Positions 23,248 to 35,382 of a stretch of DNA of 64,000 bases are shown piece by piece (within the stretch, counting starts at the first letter, position 1; every line of letters starts with the position of its first letter). The position numbers and the translations under genes are program-made. This DNA is from Atherix ibis. Lineage: Eukaryota; Arthropoda; Insecta; Diptera; Athericidae. The stretch covers positions 52,367,020 through 52,431,019 of the forward strand of contig OY282607.1 in NCBI GenBank assembly GCA_958298945.1, written 5' to 3'. A model generated the notes under the pieces. It was given only the letters and a program-made list of their open reading frames with translations. It did not search any database and was not told the origin of the DNA.

Positions 23248-26200
23248 TCAATGTTCTATTCGCCAGTGTTGAGTTTCACTATGGGGATTACATTTGCTAA
23301 CTTGAATAAAATCCTTCATCATTAGGCCTGCATGATCGAGACATAGTCCGGTTGCAACGTGTTTTAGCAGGCCATTATAGTATTTCCATTTTTCATTGTA
23401 TTGATCCGATAAGCATTGTGCCATTACCACATGGTATGGCAGTGAATTACTAGCCTGCACTGTGGCACAACTCAATTCATTACGCAGTATCCCATCGTGC
23501 GTCAATGAGAACAATTGAGATTTCGACACATCAGGTCTATGGCACATGTACACGCCCAAATTGTAAGGCTCCTCATTATTTTGTTGCAGATCATCAAGGC
23601 ACAAATCTTCCGAAGTTGAAGTAAACCTTTAAAACACAAAAGAAAATTTAAATAAAGAAAAATCATATTTTATATAGAGAAAAATTCAGCTTACCTGCCA
23701 TAAGATATAACATTTTTATTTGGAATGAACTTTTCTGGATATACATTTTTAAGGAACCAACTAAAATCATTACATTTGAGTTTTTGTCGAAGAATACGAC
23801 GATGTGTAACATCACCAACTTCAGGATTATTCTTTGTAACATAGAAAAACAAACCAAAAAGGTTAGGATTATTTAAAGTTTAACTTGTTTCTTTCAAAAT
23901 TTTACTAAACTTACCTTTAAATCAGGTCGATTTAAGAAAAATAATTCAATATAGTCATCCATCCAAACCAAGGCCATTCGAACAGTATTGATGCCGTGTG
24001 TGTCACGATCATCTGGAAAACTATTGAAGAAAATTGATTTTTCTTTTCGATTTTATTTATTTATGCATTTAAAAGGAATAAACATAAAATGTAAAAGGGG
24101 AAAAACATTATTAATGTTACGAGTATTTTATAATCATGCTAATTTGAAACTAAAGATCTTCACTACTTTTATTGAGAATATACGAGGTCTGTTCAAGGTG
24201 TCGCGAATTTTGAATTTCTGCGGGTTAGGTATATTCGATTTTCGATTTTTTTTGTGGCGTTATGTTGGTACTCATGTCTCTCACTTATGCCGACAGGTTC
24301 GGCCATTTTGAATGTTCAGTTAATTTTTGACGGCTGCTTTGGATCAAAGAATCTGTTTCGGGAACAAAAAAAAAGTCACAGAGGCCAGATCTGGGGAATA
24401 CGGTGGCTGCGGCATTATAAGTGTGTTGTTTTTGACCAAAAATTCGCGCACAAGCAACGATGCGTGAGCAGGGGTGTTATCATGGTGCAAAAGGCAATTT
24501 TTGTTCTTACACAAATCCGGGCGTTTCTGGCGGATTGCTTCGCGCAACTTGCGCATAACTTACAGGTAATATTCCTTATTGACTATTCTACCCTGCGGCA
24601 AGAAATCATGATACGCCACGCCCCTGAAATCGAAGAAAACTGTATACAAAACCTTCACATTCGATCGAACTTGGCGCGCTTTTTTCGGTCTTGGCTCGTA
24701 CGGCAGCTTCCAGTGGGATGGTTTAGCTTTGGTTTCCACGTTATAACCATAAACCAATGATTCGTCACCGGTTATGACCCTCTGGAGCAAATTTGGGTCG
24801 TCGGAACCCGCGGAAATTAAAAATTCGCGATACTTTTTGAACAGACCTCGTATGCTAGGTGAATCCAAAATGTCGACTTACTTTGAGTTGATTAAACTCA
24901 TCCGGTATTTAAGCCGTCATGATATCTAAAGACCTGCGCGGATTAATCTGGACAAAAATAATCAACTCGAAATGTTACAAATCGAAAGTACTATTTTACG
25001 CGATGTTATACAGATTTAATTCCGTCCAAGTAAAGTTTTTCGAAAATTACCAAACTTTTCCTAATATAATAATATAGGAGAGTATTTGTTGAGATGACAA
25101 ACAAGTGAAATCGTGTGAAGCTTAGAAATATTGGATACCCGTTTTATGTTAAAATAATTATTGGATCTCAAAGAAAATTTAATAATTCAATTTTCTTCTC
25201 CACAAACTATTGTAATAACAAAATATTTTCACACAATATCAGCTGGATACAAGAGCTAAACTTTTGAGAAGAACTTTTCAGCGTTTTTCACTGAGTTAGT
25301 CGTTATATTCGATTATTTCTTATAATGAAGTAATAAATACAATTTTTGGTGATTAGATTTAGAGACGTTGGGACGCCTGTATATATTATGTAGCCGTCTT
25401 GAGTCTGAATCTAGCTCGTGAATTAGTTGGAATACAGTTTCGTTGTTACCAAATAAACCGATTTGACGTGACGCTAAGAAATTCACTTTTCAGTACCAAC
25501 GTTAGTAGAAATAACTATAAAAATTAAAAGCATAATTGTTAACCACTGATCATATAAGAACATTTTAATTATTTCCTAATTGGCATTTTTTATAAATATT
25601 TTTGACTGCTGATCTACTCCATTGCTACTGAGGTAACCGTAATTGTGTAAATTGTTCAATGTCTACAAAACTAGCTAAACTCAATTTCAAAACTAACGCT
25701 TTGTCAAAAAAAAAAACAATTTAAGAAAACAATAAAAAACAATAACAAACCTATACGGATGAAAATCTCTAAATATGTGCCCAACCCTTGAACACGGAAT
25801 TGTCTCAATAGTACCACCACATTGCCATATTCTAAAGGACATTTCTAAATTTTCACCGCCCCATCCATCCATCTGAAAAATATTTGATTTTAATATTTAA
25901 AAATAACTCCAATGACCATGCTCGTTCCTACCTGTTCGTCGTAGCTGCCGGTTTCCCAAAAATAGTCTTTCGAAATTGCAAACAAGCCACCTGCCATTGT
26001 AGGACTGTATGTTGGACAAATGTCGATTTCTTGTTTACATTCCCTCCGCTGTCGAACTCGTTCACGTTCGGGAATATTGACCCAATCGAAGTGTCCATTC
26101 CACGTGAAGCCACCCACTTGAAAATGTTTATAACCATTGGAACTATAGTGAAAATCTTTAGCGTCGATCACATCTATTATAGGAACTAAGACGCTTGTGC

Positions 26201-26331
26201 GTGATTCACGGATTCTATCGAGCAAAGGCTCCATCCAGTTCACCACACATTCGCAGTGAGCATCTAAAAAGATGAGCACTTCTCCGCGTGCTATTCGTGC
26301 ACCGGCTAGTCGTGCTCTTATAAGTCCCAGT
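23248..26331 (-). CDS. polypeptide N-acetylgalactosaminyltransferase (pgant), 3' half only
   Basis: Golgi enzyme that starts mucin-type O-glycosylation by adding GalNAc to Ser/Thr. Exons on the minus strand: 26331-25932, 25872-25751, 24020-23915, 23831-23695 and 23626-23248. They join in phase to 380 codons and a TGA. The first exon begins at the third base of a codon, so at least one upstream exon is missing. Visible landmarks: the metal-binding DXH motif in FLDAHCE, the Gal/GalNAc-transferase signature [17 protein letters not shown], a following CSRVGHIFR, and a C-terminal ricin-type lectin domain (CLDDLQ and GLCLDHAG repeats) ending HWRIEH. The cytoplasmic tail, membrane anchor, stem and first half of the GT-A fold are absent; I found no such exon up to 64000 on the minus strand. 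One intron contains a mariner. I cannot assign the exact pgant paralogue. Confidence 0.93.
24183..24850 (-). mobile_element. rearranged mariner (lineage R, copy a) inside a pgant intron
   Basis: TIRs CGAGGTCTGTTCA and TGAACAGACCTCG at the two ends, with TA on both sides (24181-24182, 24851-24852). On the minus strand a truncated transposase frame starts at [15 protein letters not shown] and runs to FFLFPKQIL, carrying the first and second catalytic Asp segments but lacking the N-terminal DNA-binding half and the C-terminus. The segment after FFLFPKQI is the inverted 5' end of the element, as in copies b, e and f. It is inserted in the intron between exons 25872-25751 and 24020-23915. Confidence 0.88.
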
Positions 26332-27353
26332 CTGAAAAACAAATAAAAATATATCGTCAATTATTTATTTAAATAGGATTTTTTTATGATCAAGTACACT
26401 TAGCAGTTTTTATTCGTATATGTAAATTTGTTCTTGTGAGCAATAAAAAAAACCAAATTAGCCAAAAATCAAAAAAATATCATCGCATTCTTTGGAGTTG
26501 ATCAACTGTTCAAGAACATTTATTTACTTCAAGAGCTATGGTTTTATGAATATTTAATGAAATTCAAATCAAACGACTGATTTGACTTTTAAGTAGTTGG
26601 GGCAGTAGTCCAATCGGTATGAGTTCGTTCATTTTAAGCAAAATGATTCTCAAAATTCGTTCAAAACGATTGTGAGAAAAATTTCCAATTAATTCATCAG
26701 CAAATTTTTGATCAATATTGGTTTGGGTTTTTATGTTGATAGAATTTTTTTTTTTTTTAAAATCATATTGTGTTGTTAATATGCGAACAAATTCGTAGTT
26801 ATCGCACGTCACAGTATCAGTATTACTGAAAAATAATGCGTCTCCAGTGTTCGTATGTGTGTGCCACGTACGTTTAGTTTTGTTGAAACAGGTGCAAAGA
26901 CCTATCAATTATTATGCTTTTGTTCAATTTACTAGTATACAATAAATAAATATAATAAAATATGGAAGAAGTCTCTATACATCTTTCGACCATATCAAAT
27001 TTTTCAAGTCCGTCATGCCCATTAAAAGGACGGCTAGTATTTTCTAACTGAAGTTTTAGATATTAACAAATATTTTAACAATAAGAGTTTTTTTTTATTT
27101 AAAAAACACATAACTCTCTATTTTAAAATGCAAGTTACTGATTTTTTTACAGAATGATATTTTAATATTAATAATTTTTAAAAGCATTCAAAATTATAAA
27201 AATCTATACAAAAAGTTCCTTATTTAAGCTCTTAAATTGCTTCATAATCAGAAATATATATTTATACAAGTGGTTCATTGTTTTTCTATATTATTGATGC
27301 GTTTTATTATGGCTGAAAAATCTTCGTTTAATAGCCTCAAAAAAGTTATCATA
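26332..27353. other. AT-rich, probably a pgant upstream intron
   Basis: No exon matching the missing first half of the glycosyltransferase is recognised. An open frame at 26564-26908 on the minus strand has no recognisable domain. Confidence 0.35.
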
Positions 27354-29160
27354 TTAGGTTGTCAAGAAAGTAATTTCGTTGTTTTCCAACAGAGGTCTTA
27401 GTTGTATTTTTTCACAACCAACTTCACACTTAAGCCCTTAGATTAACGAATACCTGGATAGGCCCCTACCGTATATGTATAGACATTTTTGTGTCCAAAT
27501 TATTATAAAGGGATATTGTTGTCAAAATTTTTTTATGTAGATATGACACCTACTGCCATCTAGTTGTCGTAATAGAATTTTCTTGAATTGCAAAAGAATA
27601 ATTTATATTCATTTTAATTCACTTATTGGAAACAAAAATACAATTTAAATACAACGATAGGCAATTTTTATTTTTGTACAATCTTTTGATATGAAATGGA
27701 ATTGTATTTTAGGTTTATGGTATTATTTATTTCGTAAATATGAATCAAATATAAAGCGCCTCAATTTTGTAGACTTTCGGAGAGTTTTAAAACTTTAATT
27801 CTCCATGAAAGTGGAAACTTAAGAGCTATTGTTGTCATTTGTCAAGTTTTATTTTGGCACATCGGAAAGTGCAATTAAAAGTGTTTTTTTCACATAATTT
27901 GAAGTATTTTTATAAATAGTTATATTGTTAATAAAACTTAATACGAAGTTTTTATTTCAGAAAATTAAGTAATTTATTAGAAATTGCTAGAAATTCGACG
28001 AAAAGAGGAAACCGGGAATTTCTTTCTTTCGGTTAGTTGACATCTTCATTTTTACTAACCAAAATAACAAATATTTAGTTTGTGATGTGCCTAAATGGCT
28101 ATTAGTGATTAATTTTATCCAAAAAGTGGTGAAAAAGTGAAAAGTTGGTCATTAAATTGTCATCAAACAACAAAATCCGCAATATTAAAAAATCTATTCG
28201 TTTACGCTTCAATCGCATACTGAAGTTTAAAATCGGCTCCCAATGATTTACGCCGTTTCTGTTGTATTGCATGTATTGCCAACAAAATTTGGACAGAATT
28301 TTTGTGTAGAGGCCTATCCAGTTCTTCTTTAATCCAAGCTTAAGCCGCATAATCATATGTATTTTGACAGCTGACATAGCAAAGCTTGCTTGTGAAAAAT
28401 TCGATTGATTCTGCACAGTAGTTTTTGGTTGATACCCTTTTAAATACGGAAACTGAAAAACAGCATTTTCGGCATATTTTACTTTTTTTACTATACAATA
28501 GAAAAATAAAAATGCTGTTCAAACAAGAAAAAAATTATCCGATGTGTATGGAGAAGATGTGTTAAGTGAGCGCCAGTGCCAAAACTGGTTTGCAAAATTT
28601 CGATCCGGCAATTTTGATCAAGATGCACCACGTTCTGGAAGGACAGTTGAAGCTGATGAAAATGCATTAATTGATGTAAACCGGTAAATAAAAACACGTG
28701 AGATCGCTGAGAGATTAAATTTATCGAATTCGACTGTTCATGATCATTTGAAACGGCTAGGTTTAATCTCAAAGTTCGACATATGGGTTCCTCATCTTCT
28801 TACGGAAAAAAATTTGTGCCGTCTCATTAACGTTTGTGATTTGCTTCTCAAACGCCAAGAAAATGATCCATTTTTGAAGCGTATAATGACTGGGGACGAG
28901 TAATGGGCTATCTACAATAATGTAGAAAAGATGAACCGGCTCAATGCACTTCGAAAGCCAATCAAAAAAAGGTAATGCTATCTATTTGATGGGATTTCAA
29001 AGGAATCGTTTATTTTGAGCTTCTACCGAGTAACGCAACGCATAATTCTGAAGTTTAAGTGAATCATTCATAATTGGTCTTTTGTTGCTCGGTAGAAGCT
29101 CAAAATAAACGATTCCTTTGCAAAAAAAAGGCCAGAATTACAAAAATTGAAGCCACGATA
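27354..29160 (+). mobile_element. mariner lineage W (copy g), interrupted by a TIR element
   Basis: The left end TTAGGTTGTCAAGAAAGTAA at 27354 matches the termini of copies h and i. The 5' region runs to 27436, is broken by the 902-bp insert, and resumes at 28347. A decayed transposase frame follows: VYGEDVLSERQCQNWFAKF, APRSGRTVEA, HDHLKRLGLISK, then MTGDE with a stop in place of the next residue. Stops, frame changes and a local inverted rearrangement at 28998-29120 have destroyed the 3' half. No right end is seen. Confidence 0.82.
27437..28338. mobile_element. 902-bp TIR element with 8-bp target duplication
   Basis: Ends: CTTAGATTAACGAATACCTG at 27437 and, read inward from 28338, CTTGGATTAAAGAAGAACTG. 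About 28 of the first 34 bases pair. Both ends are flanked by CTTAAGCC (27429-27436 and 28339-28346). Sister mariners at 52060 and 60541 carry the uninterrupted CTTAAGCC site, so the insertion and its 8-bp duplication are directly visible. A second copy of the right end lies at 388-629. No intact transposase frame exists, so the element is non-autonomous or decayed. An 8-bp duplication is known for hAT, P and Merlin superfamilies; the terminal bases do not let me choose. Confidence 0.88.
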
Positions 29161-30400
29161 AAAAGTCTAAGAAAAAGTGTAAGCGAAGATTCGGAGAAGT
29201 CCTAGGCTTGGATAGGCTAGATATTTTTTTTGGGCATCGTTTGTAGCTATTATGAAAACTTTGAATCTTCTTCCATTATAAAATGTAGCCGATACAGCTA
29301 GCTTATATCTATAGATTGCAATGAGCAATTATATTTAAGGATTTAGCAGGAGAGTTTCCAAATATACCAACAAAAAAAAGTGCCAGATAAAGAACAAAAA
29401 AAAGTGCCAGATATTTATTCCTTTGAAATAAGGACTCGAAAACTGCTTCGGTTATTGACCAAGGCCAATAATGTTTTCTTAAATCAATTTTCTAGTATGA
29501 ACAAACATTTATAATTGTAAGAATACAACTGTGGTCGAAAATCTTGAATCCTCAACTTTACGAAATAAGCTCTGGACTAGTTCTTCCGTATTCACAATAT
29601 AAGTTTTGATACTTTAACTGAACAATTAAATCCATTAAAGTATACTGTTTAGTGTGGGATTATGTTAGAAGTAGTGATCGGAGATTATTTTTCCAAAAAT
29701 GACTATAAAAATATTATTACTACTACAAAAGATGAATATCACGTCTTTACTTAAAAATTATTCATTTTCAGTGATTCGAGTTAAATATTACGGTTGGTTT
29801 CAACCGAAAGAAGATGTACACCCCACAGCAAAAACGAAAATGAAACTGCTCAGACATATTCGTATGGTTAGAATTGTTCATGGCCTTAAACAATTTCCAA
29901 ATAGTCTATCAGAAATGAAAAACTTATGTTTGTTAGGCTTAGAAACTTAAATAGCTTAATAGCAATATTTGGTCTGAAATCATAGCACTAGAACCGAAGA
30001 CGCTAAATATATTTCTGGAGACTCTTGATCCACATAGTTTTTGAGGCTTTTGAGCAGTCCACTTTTTATTCAATTGCTGTAACTTAAATGGGTAGGACTA
30101 TATGTCTAATAAATGGAAGAGAGCAGATTAAAAAAAATGTTGAATAGAAAGTGCCAAAAGGACCAGTAGCGGACATATGAGATGATAATGCCTAATTATT
30201 TTAAAGCGAAAACTTCTTCTAGAAGATGCTCTAACAGCAAAGAGAAAATTGAATCCAAAGAATCGGACAAAACCATTAGATATAATTATAAAGGAAAACA
30301 AAAATCTAAAAAAGTGAATAAAATAACCACTTCCTTGTTAGATCGTTATAGTCGAACTGTAGAAAAATAGTTTTTTTCTGTATGCAAAATATATTTTTTT
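29161..30400 (+). other. unassigned stretch with broken coding-like segments
   Basis: Several short plus-strand segments look coding-like in different frames: around 29400 (IYSFEIRTRKLLRLLTK), 29700-29950, and 30182-30370, which is Lys/Ser-rich. They are interrupted by stops and no splice pattern joins them. I do not recognise the product. It may be a decayed host gene copy or transposon. Confidence 0.25.
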
Positions 30401-32002
30401 TGCTAAAATTTAAACAGTTAAATATACAGACTGAAATGAGTAATATTTAACAAATAACATTTAAAATATCAGAAGACAACTTTATGTTAGACAACATTTT
30501 AAATATTAAAATATTATTTTTTTTTGCTAAAATTTAAACAGTTATTTTTATTTAACATATTTTCATAATTTACATTTTAATCGATTCTTGTTGAATTAAT
30601 TACAATCCGAACAAACAACTTTTCAAATGTTTTTTTTTCTTCAAATTCTGGTACGACTCACAACTCTAATCATTGACATATCAACTTTGGTAAGCAATTT
30701 AATTAAATGTAATAATTTGTTTTTGAATACATTTTATTGTTACAAAAAAAAAACCGATTGAATTCATTTTTAAAAAAATTGCATAATTTTAATAAAAAAA
30801 GATTAAAGCTTTTAAGCTTCATAAATAAATTAAACATTAAATTATGGAAAAAGATGAAATAGTCGTAGTATATACATACGTGTATGTATATACCATATAC
30901 CCGGACAGCATGAAATATTCAAGAACAAAACAAACCGTTTTCATAAATTATTGACCAAAAAAATGAATGAAAAGATTTTGTTTTAGATAATTTTCTATTT
31001 GCACAAAATACCTGTTTTTGTTGATCATTATTATGTTTGAATTTTTATCTTTTACTCTGTTATGGTCGATTTATACGACCTTCTAAAAGCACATTGCACA
31101 GCAGCCAATGTTTGGCATAAAAACTTCCTACTAAAACCGTAATTATCTCATTTCAAATAGAAATAAATGTTGCGTGCCAATACTCCTATTATTCGTATTT
31201 TAATGTGTTTAATTGCATGGTTTAAGATTTTCAATAGAATACCTAATAAATAATAGGGGGAAGAAGTGAATATTTATTGGTTAGCTTTTATCGTTAACAA
31301 AAGCTAATTTGTCTCTAAATAGAAGTATTAATGAAAATAAAATATTTTTAAGGTCATCGAAAATAAAGTGAAAGTAATATTAAATCATAAAATGTTTTGT
31401 GTCAACTATTGTACGAGTACTTGTTGTTAATCGATTCGAAATCCAATGCTAAATAGCCATGAAAATTTCAATATTTTGCCTCCACATTGGCTGCAGCCGC
31501 ACACCAACCAGTTAAGGTGTTAAAATGCCAAAATAAAATGAAAGTGAACCTTTGCAGTGGTACGTGGGTCGTTAGTGCACATTTTGCCGGTATTACTCGT
31601 AGATACATTCTAAGATATTACGAAATTTAATTGCACTTGCAAAAACCACATTCGCTTTAATATGTTATGGCAATATAATAAATGATTTAGGCGATTATAG
31701 TTTGTTTTAAGGCACTTAAATATTTTTATCACCCCATTGCTAAATTTGCTTATAAATTTTACAAGTCACATGAAATATTTAACAATTGATAAATCTACTT
31801 AATGATATTTAAAAATTTACACAAAATGCATGAATTTAAAAAAGTCATAATAATTTAGTTTTTTTTTCTTGATTTACTTTTTATTCCGACCCACGTTGAT
31901 TCGACGGGTAGAGTAAAAGACTCTTCTAGTTTATTGTTAGAGTGTCTATCAATACTCCAATCTATTTCAAATTTTTTTTTTTGCCACATCCTCCAAGCAC
32001 TA
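30401..32002. other. AT-rich, nothing seen
   Basis: AT-rich sequence with long A/T runs. No gene or recognisable repeat. Confidence 0.4.
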
Positions 32003-32907
32003 CGAGGTCCGTTCAAAAAGTATCGCGAATTTTGAATTTCCGCGTAGATTTTTTTGTGGCGTTATGTTGGTAGTCATGTCTCTTACTTATGCCGACAAGA
32101 TCGAACATTTTGAATGTTCAATTAATTTTTGACAGGTGCTTTGCTTGCACGTGTTTTCGCTCGTCTTCGATTTTTGCCCATTTTTGACCAAAAACAGCAT
32201 CGCATTAACATTGCTAAGGAGCTGTTGACTCTCACCGCGACGACCCAAATTTGCTCCAGAGGGTCATAACTGGTGACGAATCATGGATTCATGGTTATGA
32301 CGTGGAAACCAAAGCTCAATCATCCCAATGGAAGCTACCGCACGAGCCAAGATCGAAAAAAGTGCGCCAAGTTCGGTCGAATGTGAAGGTTTTGCTTACA
32401 GTTTTTTTCGATTGCAGGGGCGCGGTGCATTATGAGTTCTTGCCGCAGAGTAGAACGGTCAATAAGGAATATTACCTGCAAGTTATGCGCAAGTTGCGCG
32501 AAGCAATTCGCCAGAAACACCCGGATTTGTAGAAGAACAAAAATTGGCTTTTGCACCATGATAACCCCCCTGCTCACGCATCGTTGCTTGTGAGCGAATT
32601 TTTGGCCAAAAACAATACAAAAATAATGCCGCAGCCACCGTATTCCCCAGATCTGGCCCCCTGTGAATTTTTCTTGTTCCCGAAACAGATTCTTTGATCC
32701 ATTTTTTGGAATGGGCAAAAATCGAAGACAAGCCAAAATACGTGCAAGCAAAGCAGCTGTTAAAAATTAACTGAATATTCAAAATGGTCGAACTTGTCGG
32801 CATAAGTGAGAGACATGAGTAACAACATAACGCCACAAAAAATCGAAAATCGAATATGCGTAATCCGCGGAAATTCAAAATTCGTGGTACTTTTTGAACA
32901 GACCTCG
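32003..32907 (+). mobile_element. rearranged mariner (lineage R, copy b) with long inverted ends
   Basis: TA flanks (32001-32002, 32908-32909). The left about 170 bp are the family's 5' end; the right about 230 bp are the same 5' end inverted, so the element has very long imperfect TIRs. Between them lies a transposase core on the plus strand: [30 protein letters not shown] with [18 protein letters not shown] at the junction. The N-terminal DNA-binding region and normal C-terminus are missing, and an in-frame TAG interrupts the core near 32530. Confidence 0.88.
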
Positions 32908-32924
32908 TACATCCGCTTACCCCC

Positions 32925-33195
32925 TCCTAGCGGTTTTCTACTTTCCGAGCTCTATTCTGCTTCTCAGAGCAGAACATTATTTACCCACTATTTCTCCGAC
33001 TCTCCTTTTTCCATCGTACTCTGTACTATTTTCCCGACCCTCATCCTTTTACCGCGTATTACTTTACCACACAGTTCCTATCGAGTACTATTCTCGCTTA
33101 CCTCTGAGTCTATCTTATCACATAACTCCTCTCCGAATCTCTCTTCTAAACACAGTCCAACAACCCAACTGACTACTCCGAACTGTCAAAATTAG
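32925..33195. repeat. pyrimidine-rich segment
   Basis: About 270 bp of strongly C/T-biased plus strand (few G), with repeated CTCCGA and TTACC-like strings, unlike its AT-rich surroundings. It starts right after mariner copy b. It could be a decayed retroelement leader or LTR. Confidence 0.4.
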
Positions 33196-33489
33196 TTTGT
33201 TACATTTTTCATTATTTTAAAACTGATTTCCATTTTTAACAAAATGTTTGTTTACTTTTCATTATTAATTTTTACTATGTCGTTGGAACAATATGTTTCC
33301 CTTTCAATTATTCTTTGAACAATTTGAATATTTTTTTATTATTGATGTAATTTTCAGAGCTAAATTAAAGTGTATTATTATTATTTAGTACTGATTTTAT
33401 AATATTTTTGTAATAAAAAAACTGTCAGAATTTTGACAGAAGAATATTTGGTATCGCAACTACACTAATAAGATTGACTTAGATAATCA

Positions 33490-33990
33490 TGAGCAAAGAA
33501 CTCAACCAGATAATAACTACTATATCACTTTCAGAGTTATTTAAAATATTTCATGTCCCACGGAAAGGAGATATACAACATGATACTGGGATTAGTATGA
33601 GAGTTGCGATCCTTATTAACTCTATCCAATTTTTGGCGTACGCTGATGATATAATATCAGTGAACGAAGCAAGAAATCTAACAATTGTCATATACGTGTA
33701 CAGATAGGAAACTATAGCATTGCGAAAATTGGAGGAAGCAATTTGCGAACGGTTGTTTTCCCCTTTAATTTAGACGAATTTTTCTCCTGTAATGCATTAG
33801 AATATATATTTGGGTGGGTAGGACACGTAATTCGTTTAGAGGAAGAAAATCCTGTCCCAAAGGGTTTACTGCGGCCACATATGTATTAGCAGAAGACGAA
33901 ATAGGACCTACTTTCAATGGAGCAAAAGCGTCAGCTATGACGCACGAATTATATTGGGAGCCTTTCAGGGCATAGTCCCTAGAAAGGACT
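33490..33990 (+). pseudogene. LINE reverse transcriptase relic
   Basis: Plus-strand pieces FLAYADDIISV (reverse transcriptase catalytic YADD box, about 33632-33664) and GWVGHVIRLEEENP (about 33812-33853) are typical of the reverse transcriptase and C-terminal region of non-LTR elements. Stops intervene. Related C-terminal pieces lie near 56370 and 62690. Confidence 0.65.
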
Positions 33991-35382
33991 CCTGGTATTT
34001 GTACCACTAATGATGTTGACGATTGTTGTTGATTTTCATTTTGGATAATAATTCAAATTATTGTATTAATGCAAATTTAATTATTTTTTTTTGTTGTTGA
34101 AAAAATAGAATTTCATCCAACCATATTTCTTGACACTGTATATGAATTCGGTGAAGTATGTTGCATTCTGATTCGATTAAATATGATGCAGCAGAATCTG
34201 AATATTCATCGTCTAATTGATTTTTTTTTTGACTTTTCTTGTTGGATCGAGAAAATTTTCTTAACAAAAAACAATAAATAATAACAAAGTTATGACGAAA
34301 CAATTTTCGAAAGTTAAATAAAATATTGCAAGAAAAATAAAGAACAAGAAAAATCTCATTTAAGTGATATTGTCGGTTCGTGACTGAATACTCGTTTGCA
34401 TTTCAAGATTAATTAATGAAATTCTGCATAAGTAGCAGAAGAAGATATAACCACATTTCACTTGTATAAGTAACTTTATCCTATCTACCTACAGAAAATA
34501 GACAAACTGGAAATTCTTTTTCAAAGACTCCCAAAATTTTGTGAAAATAAGAAAATAACTTGGAACCACGAATTTGAAGTGATACTTATCACTTCAAATT
34601 CTGTCGTTATTTAGTCGATGATAATAGCTAGAAATTGTTAAATTTTTTAAAGCATATCTTAAAGCTTGAGAAAGGAAAAGAAATCCTTCTTGAAAATGAA
34701 ATTCTAAGTTAATTTATTTTCATTAAACAAATGAACAATGCTGAGTTAAATGCCACAAGAATGGCCTGAAGAACGGGGTTGGTTACCAAAGAAAATATCA
34801 TGGGTAAGATGAATTCAATTTGTATTCTGAGTTTCTGAATAATTGACTAATGAGACTAGGAAACTATTTTAAATAAATCCTGTCTCTAAATCTGAAAGCA
34901 TTTCCTCCAACTATCAATTGGGCTTCCAATCTGAGTACAACAATAATGTCATGTTTTTTCCAATTTCAATGCATCCTTTCTTAAGTGAACAGAGTAATTT
35001 TCAGGTGTATTTTTAGACCCACACACTATCAATAGTGTTAACCATACTGGCTTACTCTGAAAGTGATACTTTAACTTGTCGTTAAAAACAAACGATTGGC
35101 AGATTTTTTTTAGCAGGATTTGACCTTGCGAGGGCTTTTGTTGCCACATTAGGCCATCTTACAATACAAATCTAAATTCGTCAATATAAATAAACATATT
35201 ATTTATAAATTTTCTAAAATTGAAGAGATGTAAGGGAAAGTTCTGTCATTTTTGAATACTTGCGCTTGTATGTGTTGTCAAATCCAAGCGAGAATTTTAA
35301 TTCGACTGAAATCGATTTAAACTTTTAGATTACCGTTTTTCGTATTTTTGTCAGTTTTTTTTAAACTTGTAAGACAGTTAAC
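33991..35382. other. AT-rich, nothing seen apart from one short hairpin
   Basis: No gene. A 15-bp perfect hairpin with a 2-base loop lies at 34570-34601. Open frames on the minus strand here show no recognisable domain. Confidence 0.4.

Noticed and set aside
24254..24760. 168-codon plus-strand open frame over mariner copy a
   Set aside because: Antisense to the transposase core; the minus-strand frame has the recognisable catalytic motifs.
32806..33195. 129-codon open frame starting MRDMSNNITPQKIENRI
   Set aside because: Its first part is the inverted mariner 5' end read as protein, the rest is the pyrimidine-rich tract; similar frames recur at other mariner copies.
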